Shown: positions 37,354 to 49,562 of the stretch, piece by piece
Position numbering within the stretch: position 1 is the first letter of the stretch
Layout: each line of letters opens with the position of its first letter
NCBI GenBank assembly: GCA_036346395.1
Contig: CM070599.1
Coordinates: 38,183,232 to 38,247,231 of the forward strand
Reading direction: 5' to 3'
Origin: Hsuehochloa calcarea
Lineage: Eukaryota > Streptophyta > Magnoliopsida > Poales > Poaceae
DNA length: 64,000 bases
The notes under the pieces: model-generated
Told to the model about the DNA's origin: nothing
The model's database searches: none
The model's input: only the letters and a program-made list of their open reading frames with translations
Translations under genes and position numbers: made by a program

Positions 37354-39833
37354 ACATTTTCAATTCTTTCATTCTTGACCAAGTCCAATCTCGTGAAGCA
37401 ATCACATGCTTCGCCACATGTCGCTTCAACAATGTTTTTCCTCATACCGGCAAGTCTCTCCCGTTCGACTCTCACCGACCGCCTCAACACTTGCACCGGC
37501 TCAAGCCACTCGATGCAACCCGTTGCACCAAATTTCTCGTTATTTTCCATCATGCGCTTTGCTTAAGTCCAACCACTTCACCCGACATCCATGATCATTA
37601 TGGGTCTTGATTTCACCAAAGCAAGTCCCGATCTTTATCGTTGTTGACCGTAGTTGATTCAAAGCTTCCCTGGAATACAATAGAATAAGAAATTGATTCT
37701 GGGCACATGTTTTTCGCAACTTGATACACATTAGCAAAAACATGCATCATGAACACATATGCAACAAATTTCATGACCCTAGGTCAATTCCTAAAATTCA
37801 GTACACCTCATTGTGCACTACACCGCCAAGGCCGGTCAGACCGCTGATGCCAAGTCGGTCTGACCACCAGCCTCTGGTCGATCTGATCACGCCCACCAAT
37901 AACAAGGGACCAGTCTGACCGCCGACGGTTGACCGTCATGGAGTGGCTGATCATACCATTTTTCAAAACTAGAAAACCCCTCTTTAACTTTTCAGTTAAA
38001 CTTTATCTAGTTTTGTATCCAGTTTCTATTTTCAATGATACCTGATGCAAACACACCCTTAAATACTCTCACACAAGTGTTTGATGTCTATTTGTACAAC
38101 TGAGAATTCACTACATAAATTCCTTAACAATTCCTTAACAATGATATCAACTATTTATCACCGAGTCTAGTACCAAACCACATTGCCTCTGTATGGTCAC
38201 ATGCATCTAGTTCTTTCAGTTCAGCTGACTCCAAGCAACGGTATTCACGTCACGCCGAGCGAACGCATCACATCCTGTCCTCTTAGCTAATCTATTTAGC
38301 TTTCCACTAAAACATACGAAAGGCTGGGAGCCAGCTAGCTAATCATGCTTTTCATGTGGGCTCGGCATCGACTGCCATCCAATCTCCATCCAAAAGCAGA
38401 ACCAGCTTCCGTTTCTAATATGTCCTCTCCTCTATTTTCGATCTCGAGCACGTCATTACCTCATAGCTAATTGCACATTTACAGGGCAGGGCATGCATTA
38501 ACGCACATACGTTGGCAAGACGGGAAGGGTCGGGACTCGCGAGGTGGTTAAATTAGATGTCCTGAACAATTCCTGCTAATCCATGGTGGACTGGTGGTGG
38601 TGAGGCTCGCCCTGACAGAGGCGCGTGGAACACGGGGGCAACCTAGCTGTGCTCGGCCTGCCTACACTTTTCCTGTAGCCACCTTCATTCAGTTGATATG
38701 ATATAGGGTCGTCCGATTTTCTCAACGTAGGATCAGGATACTCATGTGTAACCTGTCGAATCGTAATGATTTCCGTTGTCAATGCAAGAGCTAGCATTCT
38801 TTAATTAGCAAGAACAAACACACGCTGATCTTCACTAACCACCAAGTGAAGATCTATCGTGCTCTCAATTCCCAACGAAAAGGTTGAACGATCTCTATTT
38901 GGCACTTCCAATTTCCCTCAAGTGTGTTCGGCACCACTTAGAAGAACAAGAGCGATTGCAAGCAATCCAATTTGTTATTTCTAATATCAAAAGTGATCTC
39001 CCCTAAAAGGGCACGAATATACGAGTATATATGACCTCTAGGATCGGTCACAAGTCATCCAAACTGACTTCAATTCATCACTACATGTATTGGACTCAAA
39101 CTCACACAAAAAGAAAACTTAAATTTACAACCATCACATTGTTTTGGTTATAATGACGCGACCGTAAGGTTTCTAAGCCTAACATCATATCCATTGTGTG
39201 GGTCTTATAATAAGCTTTCCAACAAGCACAAGAACACCCCAATCGGACTCCGTTTGTGAAAGTTGTGATCTTTTTATTACGGGTTCTGTGGGCTGTCCCG
39301 AACCGAATCCGAATTGAGTTCTGATTTGATTCCGAGTTTGATTTCGGTTGGATTTGTGGGAGGTCCGAATTAGGTTTGAAAATCTTATCTAAAACTTGGG
39401 CTATAGATTCTTAGACTTCTCCCCTTTTGCTCTTCCAACGCTTGTGCCTTTTCCTCCTTTGCTTTCCCACGGCCTTGGCAGCAAGTGTGGCTGACATCTT
39501 CTTTGTGCTTCTCCATTGCTTTGGCCGGCCCCCCCCCCTCCCTCTCAGTTCCAAAGTCTTCATACTTGTTAAACTTAAGAATACACAAAGTATTGTCATG
39601 AGATAGTATCCAATTCTCATCCAAAGTACAAGGAAACTCATTAAGAAACAAAAAGACATGTTGGTTTAGATGTTTGACTCTGTTGGTTTAGATGTTTGAC
39701 TCTTGCCCTAGTCATTGGACCTTTAGGTGCATCATGAACATTATCCTCATGCACACTTAGAGACTTAGAAGATGTAGTAGTAATAGGGATGTCCTTACCA
39801 TAGAAGATGTAGTACTAATAGGAATGTCCTTAC
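37354..39833. repeat. Direct duplication of LTR-type sequence, unit 1
   Basis: A 2480-base unit repeated immediately downstream (39834-42249). Matching landmarks at a constant offset include CTTCGCCACATG, GATGCAACCC.TTGCACC, a cluster of GGTCAGACCG/CGGTCTGACC motifs (37831-37920), GGTATTCACGTCACGCCGAG and ATCCATGGTGGA. Part of the unit is homologous to family A at 15.2-16.3 kb in inverse orientation. Local short duplications occur at its end (GTTGGTTTAGATGTTTGACTC twice, 39660-39702). No gene is supported. Confidence 0.8.
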
Positions 39834-42249
39834 ACATTTTCAATCCTTCCATTCTTGATCAAGTCCAATCTCGTGAAGCAATCACATGCTTCGCCACATG
39901 TTGGTTCAACAATGTTTTTCCCTCATACCGGCAAGTATCTCCCGTTCGACTCCCACCGGACCGCCTCAAAACTTGCACCGGCTCAAGCCACTCGATGCAA
40001 CCCATTGCACCAAATTTGTCATTATTGTCCATCATGCGCTTTGGTTGAGTCCAACCACTTCACGCGACATCCTTGATCGTAATGGGTCTTGATTTCACCA
40101 AAACAAGTCCCAATCTTTATCATTGTTGACCGTAGTTGATTCAAAGCTTCCCTGAACAACAATAGAACAAGAAATTGATTTTGGCACACGTTTTTCGTAA
40201 CTTGACACACGTTAGCAAAAACATGTATCATGCAACACATATACAACAAATTTCATGACCCTAGGTCAATTCCTAAAATTCAGCACACCTCATTGTGCAC
40301 TACAGAGCCAAGGCCGGTCAGACCGCCGCCGCCAAGTCGGTCTGACCGCCAGCCTCTGGTCGGTCGGATCATGCCCACCAATAACAAGGGACCAGTCTGA
40401 CCGCCGGCGGTTGACCGTCATGGAGTGGCCGATCAAACCATTTTTCAAAACTAGAAAACACCTCTCTTTGAATTTCTCAGTTAAACTTTATCTAGTTTCA
40501 CATCCAATTTATATTTTTAATGATACTCGATGCAAACACACCCTTAAACACTTCACACAAGTGTTTGATGTCTATTTGTACAACTGAGAATGCACTTCCT
40601 AAATTCCTTAACAACGACATCAACTATTTATCACCTAGTCTAGAACCAAACCGCATTGCCTCTGTATGGTCACATGCATCTAGTTCTTTCAGTTCAGCTG
40701 ACTCCAAGCAGGGTATTCACGTCACGCCGAGTGAAGCGATCACATCCTGTCCTCTGAGCTAATCTGTTTAGCTTTCCACTAAAACATACGAAAGACTGGG
40801 AGCCGGCCAGCTAATCATGCTTTTCATGTGGGCTCGACATCGGCTGCCATCCAATCTCCATCCAAAAGCAGAACCTGCTTCCATTTCTAATATGTCTCTC
40901 CTCTATTTTCGATCTCGAGCACGTCATTACCACATAGCTAATCGCACATTTACACATACGTTGGCAAGAGGGGAAGGGTCGCGACTCGCGAGGTGGTTAA
41001 ATTAGATGTCCTAAACAATTCCTGCTAATCCATGGTGGATTGGTGGTGGTGAGGCTCGCCCTGACAGAGGCGTGGGGAACAAGGGGGCAACCTAGCTGTG
41101 ATCGGACTGCCTGCACTTTTCCTGTAGCCACCTTCATTCAGTTGATTTGATGTGGAGTCGTTCGATCTTCTCGGCGTAGGATCGGGATACTCACGTGTAA
41201 CCTGTTGAATCGTAATGATCCCCCATTGTCGATGCAAGAGATATCACTCTTTAATTAGCAAGAACAAACACACATTGATCTTCACTGACCACCAAGTGAA
41301 GATCTATTGTGCTCTCAATTCTCAGCGAAAAGGTCGAATGATCTATATTCGGCACTCCCAATTTCCCTCAAGTGTGCTCGACACCCCTTAGAAGAATAAG
41401 AGCGATTGCAAGCAATCCAATCTGTTATTTCTAATATCAAAAGTGCTCTCCCCAAAAGGGCATGAATATATGAGTATATATGACCTCTAGGATCGGTCAC
41501 AAGTCATCCAAACCGACTTCAATTCATCACTACAAGTATTGAACTCAAACTCACACAAAAAGAAAACCTAAATTTATAGTCATCACATTGTTTCGGTTAT
41601 AGCGGCGCGACCGTAAGGTTTCTATGGCTAACATCATATCCATTGCATGGGTCTAATAAACTTTCCAACAAGCACAAGAGCACCCCAATCGGACTCCGTT
41701 TGTGAAAGTTGTGGTTTTTTTATTACGGGTTCTGTGGGCTATCCCGAACCGAATCCGAATTGAGTTTTGATTTGATTCTGAGTTTGATTTCGGTTGGATT
41801 TGTGGGAGGTCCGAATTAGATTTGAAAATCTTATCTAAAACTTGGGCTATAGATTCTTAAAGTTCTCCCCTTTTGCTCTTCCAACGCTTGTGCCTTCCCT
41901 CCTTTGCTTTCCCACGGCCTTGGCAGCAAGTGTGGCTGACATCTTCTTTATGCTTCTCCATTGCTTTGGCCCCAGCCTCTCCCTCCCCCCTCTCGATTTC
42001 AAAGTCTCCATGCTTGTTAAACCTGAGAATACACAAAGTATTGTCATGAGGTAGTATCCAATTCTCATCCAAAGTACAAGGAAACTCATTAAGAAACAAA
42101 AACACCTGTTAGTTTAGATGTTTGACTCTTGCCCTAGTCGTTGGACCTTTAGGTGCATCATGAATATTATCCTCATACACACTTAGAGACATTATCCTCG
42201 TACACACTTAGAGACTTAGAAGATGTAGTACTAATAGGGATGTTCTTAC
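39834..42249. repeat. Direct duplication of LTR-type sequence, unit 2
   Basis: Second copy of the 37354-39833 unit, differing by scattered substitutions and small indels. It has its own local duplication, ATTATCCTC.TACACACTTAGAGAC twice (42167-42214). The divergence shows the duplication is not an assembly echo of identical sequence. Confidence 0.8.
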
Positions 42250-43259
42250 CATCCTCCCTTCTATAAAGAAACTGTATTTTTGCACGATTGAACCGTTGGC
42301 CGGTTAATAGTTGCCATGTCTTCAGGTTGGAGTAATTCAGCTAGAGATAGATGCGAGGGAAACCAGAAGCTTTAGCAATAGAAAGGAAGAAAAGGTGGGC
42401 ATTAATCGGATGCCCCAATTCATCCAGTGGTTATCAATGCTTACCTTGTATTTGAAGTTTCCTCAGGTGATGAAAAGACCCACTTAGAGGGGTGGAGCGC
42501 ACATGAAACACGATTACATTCCAATACAATACTACTGCCATGAAAAGAGAGCTGGTAGAAACTTTGAATTCTAGCTTGCTAGCTTATATTTTAAACACGC
42601 CTTTTCATGGAGTATTTCAACTGTGCAATGGCTTTTTTAGGATGTGTTCATGGTTGAAAGCCCAAGATGCCCTGTTAATAATATTGAACTAATAAAGCAA
42701 TGCACATGATATGATCATCTCATGCTCATGATAAATACTTTGTTCTTATAGTCCCTACCTGTCTAGAATCATTGATCGCCAAAACTACAAGCGATATTTT
42801 GGTCAATTGGGCAAACAGGCTTCAAATTGTAAATTAAGTTCCAATATTCATCTTTTCTTTTTTTAAAAGGTCTGAACTCAAGTAATTTGGCTGCATCTTC
42901 CTTTTTAAATGGCTCCAAGGCTGAGCTTGTACATCTGCAGATCTGCTACATGAGTCATAACCATGTTCCAATTCTGTTCAACGATCAAGCCAAACAAAAA
43001 ATCTTGACAATCTAAAGCAGTTCAGAATTTCATATCTAATCAAATTCTCTGTTTTCTCTACATGCTTTATCAACTGCCGCGTGCCTTTCACGTGCTATCT
43101 GGCATGACGCACTAAAAAGGCGAAATGTACCTTTTAGTTCACCTTGTACCAAAAAAGTGCCTGAAACCTGATATTCCTCAACCCACTATTTGTCTTCATG
43201 GTTGCTGAAGCTAACTTTTATTCACAAATATTATGTTCAGATACCAATAAATTTCCCAA
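42250..43259. other. Intergenic, no gene recognised
   Basis: AT-rich single-copy-looking sequence between the duplicated block and the LINE remnant. No open frame of note and no transposon ends were seen. Confidence 0.4.
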
Positions 43260-44404
43260 CCGAATAAAACACATCATTGGTTTGATGGAAGATGTGTGGA
43301 ATATTACTTTTAATAAGAGTTTAGGAGATAAGGAGGTTTCCCGGTAGGAGAATCTGAAAAGCTTTATTAGAGATGTAGATCTAACTGATGAGTTAGATAA
43401 AGTGGTATGGTGTTTGGAAAAAGTCTGGTGTTTTCTCAGTCAAATCTTTATACAGAAACTTCTTTTTTTTTGGGGTTTCATTTGCACAAAATTGCAGCAG
43501 TTTTGGAAAATCAATTTACCTATGAAAGTCAAAGTGTTTCTGTAGTTATGCTATCATGACAGAGTCCAGATCAAGGATAGAAATCCCGGCGGTTACCGAC
43601 GGTAACCGGCCTTATCGGTGGGCGGCGGGATTTGAAATCCTGGCCGATTTTTCCTGAGTTTGCAAATTCAAATTTTGAATTTTGAATTTCAGTTGATTTT
43701 TAAGCAAATTTAAACAAAATTCAACCGGGTTTTTCCCAGAAAAACCGGTAACCGGTACCATTACGCCGAGAACAGTTTTTCTATCCTTGGTCCAGACTCT
43801 TGATCAACTTAAAAATAGGGGTGGAGAGGGGAGATTAATTATATTATGTGTGGTTCTGAAGAAACTATTGTCTATGTTCTATTTTCTTGCATCTTGGCAA
43901 AAAAATTCTGGTTCAGAGTGAAAGAGATGCTAAGCTAAGAGTGTATACCAATCTCTTTAGCTGACTTCCAAATGGACTGGTTGGAGGAGGGACCTGATGA
44001 TTATAACCTTGTTCTGTTTAGTTTTGCAGCATCAGCTTGGATTCTTTGAAAATGTAGGAACAAAATAGCTTTTAACAAGATTTTCCGAAGCAACCAATGA
44101 AAGTGATCTTCAAATTTATGTCTTGTTTGCAGCAATAGAATATTCTCCTCAAAAGGGGTGATAGAGAGAAGATGAACAACCTTTTGTCAACAGCTGAAGA
44201 TTGAATTAGGGTCTTTTGTTCTTTGGATATTGCTGTCAGTGTTTCTGTAATAGCTTAGTCTTTGCTGATCTGGTTCCTTAGTTCCTGTAGTTTCTTTTGC
44301 TATTGTAAGTAGGTGCTCCCAGCCTTGTGGTTACTTTAGTGTTCTCTGTAAGAACCGTTTATTTGCTTTCAATATAAAGCTGGGTTTTCTCTTGTAAAAA
44401 AAAA
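43260..44404 (+). mobile_element. LINE 3' end (ORF2 C-terminal zf-RVT region, poly(A) tail)
   Basis: The plus-strand text reads as the end of a plant LINE ORF2: KSGVFSVKSLYRNFF near 43420-43465, then an INLPMKVKVF-like segment, then CGSEETIV...LFSCILAKFF near 43850-43905 and AASAWILW near 44028-44050. These are features of the zinc-binding region downstream of LINE reverse transcriptase. Several stops and frame changes make it a dead copy. The element ends in a nine-base A run (44396-44404). It is interrupted by a small hAT element at 43572-43789. The 5' part is missing, as usual for LINE copies. Confidence 0.75.
43572..43789. mobile_element. Small non-autonomous hAT element, copy 2
   Basis: A 218-bp element with terminal inverted repeats CAAGGATAGAAA on both sides. 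It is flanked by 8-bp repeats GTCCAGAT (43564-43571) and GTCCAGAC (43790-43797). The interior again has GGCGGTTACCG/CGGTAACCGG palindromes and AAATTC-rich text. It splits the LINE reading at RVQ|TLDQL. It is the same family and nearly the same length as 8013-8231, but its terminal bases are diverged (CAAGGATAG against CAGAGATCG). Confidence 0.82.
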
Positions 44405-44418
44405 GAAAGTGCAATGTG

Positions 44419-44500
44419 GGCTCCCAGAGATTCTAAGCAAATTCCATACCAAGGCGGCAACGCGAGCTCCCAGAGATTCTATGCAAATCCAATACCAAGT
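44419..44500. repeat. Short local duplication
   Basis: GCTCCCAGAGATTCTA followed by GCAAAT.CCA/AATACCAA occurs twice with an offset of about 46 bases, just past the LINE poly(A). It may be a replication slip or a trace of the LINE insertion. Confidence 0.6.
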
Positions 44501-44802
44501 GGCCTAACTAAATCATTCTAAATGAGTCATTCTATAGCATAAAATATGGCAATGCACATGGCAAGCAAATACCTAAGTCTCCTTCCATGAGCTTGTTTTT
44601 AGCTCATTTTCTTACTGATGAAACCGAAGCCTGCACATTCTACAGAGGCAAGAAATTTTACAACTGATCTAGGATGTACATCAACTGGCACACAAATTTA
44701 TTGGAACTCATACCTCCATAGACATTATTGCTCCTATACTCCTACCCAGAAACAGAGGTTAATAGTAACAGAAAACTTAAGGCAAGTAACGGATTCTTTG
44801 GA

Positions 44803-47800
44803 TTATGGTGGAACTGATTGATTCCACCTGCGCTTGACTTCAGCGTTCCATCGAACCTCTGAGCTTCTCATCAGTTCCATAGTCTCTCTCCATCATCAGA
44901 TTAATCCCTTCTTCCGAGTACCAACCAACTCCTATACAGAGTATACCGTCTTTGTCCACGTCAACATAGGCAGTGACGCCGCCAGGTAACCAAAGTACGG
45001 TGACGTCTTGCATGTCGTGCATTTCCTCCTCCCCAAAGAAAACTGAGGTCTCTGGCAGGGTTCTCTTCTTCATGGTCTCCATGTTTAAGTATACAAAGGG
45101 AGCACCACCCTCTATTTCTTGCACTTCCTCACTGAAAATTGGTGTTGCACTGATTTCATACAATTTCCAGGAGCCTGTCAGTTCTGATGGTTTGGTCAGC
45201 TTTCTTTGAGAGAAAGGTTGGAGGTCAACAGGCGTATGGCTGCATAGAATAAATGAAGTCCATCAAAACCTCCTCACGGCTATATTGTTCAAAAGTAGAC
45301 AACAGCTTATCCACCTGGACCACATGGAACTGTATTTCCATCACCCACCCAAAAGATAAATCTGGGGTTATTCAGTCAAATGCCTCCTGTTTGGTCTTTG
45401 AAGTTTCACAGTTACTCTCGTTAGTGTCCACATACAGCTACAGGTGAACTAAGAATCCAAGATTTAGGTTCAAAGCACCCAAACAATCACCCATTCAATA
45501 TAGGACTCTACCAGAAATTTGAACCCGAGAATCCTTGTTTGTTTGAACCTGATGTGCTAGTTTGGAATCATATTACATACTAGCTCTACAGAGTTCAGGA
45601 AAACTGAAGCAATATAGGTTCATTAGCCTACAAAAAACCTGCGTTTTTTTAGAACATGATTTTTGTGGAGACATGAAGGTTCTGTTACCAAAATACAAAA
45701 TGGCCAATATCTTGTGGAAGACGGTGCAGGACTGCAGATCATCAGGAACAAGGTGCGCAAAGCTGCGAACAGAAGTACAGAAGAATGTCTCCATAGGACG
45801 AAACAAAGCAGAGGGAGCCAAGCTTTTAAATAGCTATGGTTGAATCGGTTTTAATCAAAAGAGGGCATCTGTTATACCCAGGGGCGGACCCAACACTAGG
45901 GCTGGTCGAGCCGCCGCCCAGGCTTGGCCTTGACCAGCAAGCTTGCCAGAAGACCCAGATATGTTGCCAAAGTCAGAGAACAACAGAAGCACTCTCTGAC
46001 CATGCTACAGCAGCGAGATGGAGGGCTCCAGAGCGCTGGGCCACACGCGTGAACTCTGGACCACATGCTTGCACCTAAGCCAACATTCTGACCTGTTGGG
46101 CCGGGGCTGGCCACTTGGCCCACTCCACCAGCCTATCCACACTGCAGGCTCCAGGGCACTCAACTTAGACCAAACACAACCACGCGGTGCACTGACGCAC
46201 GCGATTACACAAGACGAGAGACTCTGGAACCCTAAGCACTGTCACTATACATCACTATGTCTATGTCAAATTGTCAATCTTACTTTACTACCGTGATATA
46301 ATGTGTTTAACTTTCATGTACATATGTTGACAATTGCATTGGACACGATTTTTTTAGTTTAATCTAGTAATTGTCAACTTTGCATGAATATATCGAAATT
46401 GTTTGCGACAAATTAGCCATAGTCCAGCTTGCTCAGACTTGGATTTTGTCCTGGGTCTGACATTGGTTACACCATCCTGTGTCCTTTCTGGATTTTTAGT
46501 ACCAATATAGAACTACTGAACTACTGGTAATTCATGATTGTTGGATAGAAGTCAGATCTATGCCATGAGCAGAAAAGCGTATGGATAAACTTGTAGCGAT
46601 AAATAAAACAGAACTTACTCTTCAACATGGATATTTGCTGTGCTGACCCATTGTTCTTCATACATGGCAACCCTTACAATTTGTATGTTAGCTCCTCCTT
46701 CATTGAACTCAATAGTATGCACAATACGCAATCTCTTGTGACATCCTTTGACCAGACACTAAAATAGACATGGATGCCATAAGTTATCCATTCATTCAAT
46801 TGGCAAACCCAAACTCATAGACAGCATTGAAATTTGAAAGTATCAAGAGGCAAAAATCAAAGGCATCTAGACACAAATAACATGTATACATAAACAATCA
46901 TATTTCACTACTAATGTCTGCACTCTGCAGCATGCAGGGGACTCTTCAAATAAAAGGCTGTAGCTTGAAAATCATACTCTTAAAAAAAACTGGTCAATTA
47001 GTAACAAATTCTGCAGTTGATCCCCATAAGACAAGTTGAGATGACATTTTTATTTTTAAAAGAAGTTAAAAAGTACCTACCACACCATCAAAAACATGTA
47101 CATAACTGGTGAATTTGCTATTTTAGATACCTGTATAATTCATATAAAATCTATTCACTTCCCTATGTTATAATTATCCTAGAATTCACCCATTCACTGC
47201 ACATTAGAAAGAACCTCAATGGGTAATAAAGTTGCAGAAAGGAAAATGGTTTGTTTCTCTGTAACATGCAAGAAAGCACAGCCTCTCAAAGGAAGACATT
47301 GACCAGAAGGTCTCATCAAGAATAAGATACCCGCCTAGCTTTCACTGGGTCAAAGCTATATCCTCTAATGGTACTGTGCTTGAACAGACAAAAGGTGCAA
47401 CTAGCAAAGACTAATTAGTACATTCATGACATGCATCTCACCTACAATTTTGTTAAGGAAAAAATGTTCTAATCTAGATGTGCATGTTAGCATATACGAA
47501 GAAGCATTCTTATCATTGCACTAACCCAAAACCAATGCATGGTGTTTGCTGAAGATGAGAAGGTAAACTTAAGTAGAGTAAGCATACTTACTCAAACTTA
47601 TATGTAGGTGAAAGGAAGTATGTAGATTGTAGATTCATCATATTCACCAACTGCTACATCAACCGGGACCTCTAGAGTATGATCCATCCTGAAAATGAAA
47701 CAGACAGTGGCCAAAAGAGTAAGTATTGCATTTTTCATAGACAAGAACAAATAGCATAACATCATTGAAATATAATAGCGATGATGATCACAGTCTCCCA

Positions 47801-48880
47801 GAGAAGAACAGTGACCAGAGGATAATGCACTTGAACAAGAATGGATATACTAAACATCAACAACACTTAACTTAAATGGTGAGCATACACCATGACTCCA
47901 TTAGTACTATTGCACCATAATGCAATGAAGAACAAACTGCTGAAGGTCTTTGCTGCAGAGCAACATGTTCCATAGTTCTAATCATCTTATGGCATTAACA
48001 TCACAGCTAAATTTTTCTTTTTGGCATAAATGTTCAAATTTTACTTCTACCCAGGACATACAGTTGTTACCCTAAATCCCCAATGCAACAAATGAAGATC
48101 TTGATGGCTAGCAAAGAGTAACAAATTCCTGGTTCTGCAAATTCGAGTAAAAATATTGAGGACAGCAGGAACAGGTTTCGGTTCTCAACTGGTAACAACA
48201 TAAAGGAATGTGATTTGAATAATAATGATATTTCCGGTGTAGTCAATTATGCAAAAATCAAGTATAAAACAGCAGAACAAGACCAGATGCTTCAAGTTGT
48301 ATGTTAAACTTCAATTTCGGAAAGCTTTGCATACTAATCTAAAAAAAACTTTGCATACAGCCAATTAGCCAGCTCAGTCAAAGTATTTCAAACAAAGCAA
48401 ACGAAAGGGGGTGAACGCAAAAGAATTCCACCTCAAAAAATACGATCCCTGGGTCCATAGCGATAGTATCTTCATCAAGTACATCACTCTTCTTAAGATC
48501 AAAAGATTCATGGGCAGGCAAATCAACTGTTCTTTTCTCACTGGAATTGTCGTGATTCCCACCATCATTTCCTGCACCCTGTTTCTCAGCTTCCCCGTAA
48601 GTATTGAGCTGCACCCAATTTGTCTTCCTTCGGATCTCGGACCCATGACCACTATCAGCAGACTTCTTATCCATGTGAGAAAGAGTGTAGCAATCATAAA
48701 GGTACTCCTGTTGCTTCCCATGCCAACAGGCTCCATCGCAGCTGTGATTGGTGATTACACAGCCCCAACACTCTTCCATATGCCACTTAAGCTACTAGCA
48801 AATGTATCCCAAGAAGGCTTTATGACAGGTTCCTCAGATTGAAAAATGGTAATATCAGAAGCATGAGCCAGATTGTTAGG
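44803..48880 (-). pseudogene. Pseudogene of a conserved plant protein (DUF3598-like), multi-exon
   Basis: Minus-strand exons with correct splice borders are visible: about 48880-48432, 47688-47592, 46758-46619 and 45239-44803. They encode a protein family I recognise in land plants (text such as SWDTFASSLSGIWKSVGAV, YLYDCYTLSHM, CHKRLRIVHTIEFN, DVTVLWLPGGVTAYVD, GVGWYSEEGINL) and which I think is DUF3598-like; its function is unknown. Lesions: TAA in frame directly after GIWKSVGAV (48752-48750); a one-base loss before QEYLYDC (about 48715); an extra C in GGTCCCGGTTGAT (about 47672); another frame change near 47620; and a two-base loss in the last exon (about 44858) moving the stop from 44803 to 44840. 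Exon 46758-46619 is intact and splice sites are mostly kept, so decay looks recent. The N-terminal exon was not identified. One intron carries a hAT element (45879-46465). Confidence 0.75.
45879..46465. mobile_element. hAT-like element, 587 bp
   Basis: It starts CAGGGGCGGACCCAACAC; the right end read inward is CAATGTCAGACCCAGGAC, 12 of 18 identical. It is flanked by 8-bp repeats GTTATACC (45871-45878) and GTTACACC (46466-46473). CAGGGGCGGA is a typical hAT terminus. The interior is GC-rich on the left and contains no transposase. It lies in an intron of the DUF3598-like pseudogene and is a different family from the two 218-bp elements. Confidence 0.62.
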
Positions 48881-49334
48881 AATTAAATAGTAAGCACACT
48901 ATTTGGCGGGAAGCATGCCTTTCCCCCCCACATCTTATTGTCCACCATTCACCACTATTTGAATCAAACCCGCCACTAATCGTCTTTAAAAAACAAAATG
49001 TTGTGCTTTGAACCGAATTCTCCAACCTACCAAACATACAACAAATCCACAGCATGACAAAAGTGCACATTAGAGGCTAAAACGTCTAGTTTTGCAGCCA
49101 GACATTGGCTAGGTCCAATAAACACATCTTATTTATCCATCTATACATAACAACTGAAGCAATTGGGAGGATTTTGCGGAACGGATTGGAGAATCCACCA
49201 CGATTCCGCAAAAATGGTGAAATTAGACGCGAGTGTCCATGTTACAGGTATAGTCGCGTTAACTAGTTGTGCTCGTGAGATGGTGGTAGCATCAATGTAC
49301 CTGGGTCTGGAGCACGGTCTCGACCTCCACGAGC

Positions 49335-49562
49335 ATGGCTCCGGAGACCAGAACCCTCGAGCCCGCATCGTTCCCCTTCCTCCTCCCCGGTGACGGCGCA
49401 CCCCCCGGGCGCCTGCGGAGGCGGTGCTTCGGGTTCCTGGTCGCCTCCGCGGCAGCGCGGTCGTTGTCGACGCTCCATACGTTCTCCTTCCCCCTCGACG
49501 ACGCCTTGCCGCCCCCGGCGGCGCACGAGACAGAAGCCCTAGACGCGGAGAAGGGGGAGTAG
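49335..49562 (+). CDS. Hypothetical 75-aa protein, GC3-rich frame
   Basis: An ATG-initiated frame of 75 codons ending TAG. I do not recognise the product. Third codon positions are almost all G or C, while first and second positions are mixed, the pattern of real GC-rich rice exons; the overlapping minus-strand frames lack this. The protein has an N-terminal MAPETRTLEPASFPFLLPG, a basic stretch GRLRRRC, and an acidic end. It could be a small gene, a first exon read through its donor, or a captured gene fragment. It lies upstream of the DUF3598-like pseudogene in divergent orientation. Confidence 0.35.
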   Translation: MAPETRTLEPASFPFLLPGDGAPPGRLRRRCFGFLVASAAARSLSTLHTFSFPLDDALPPPAAHETEALDAEKGE

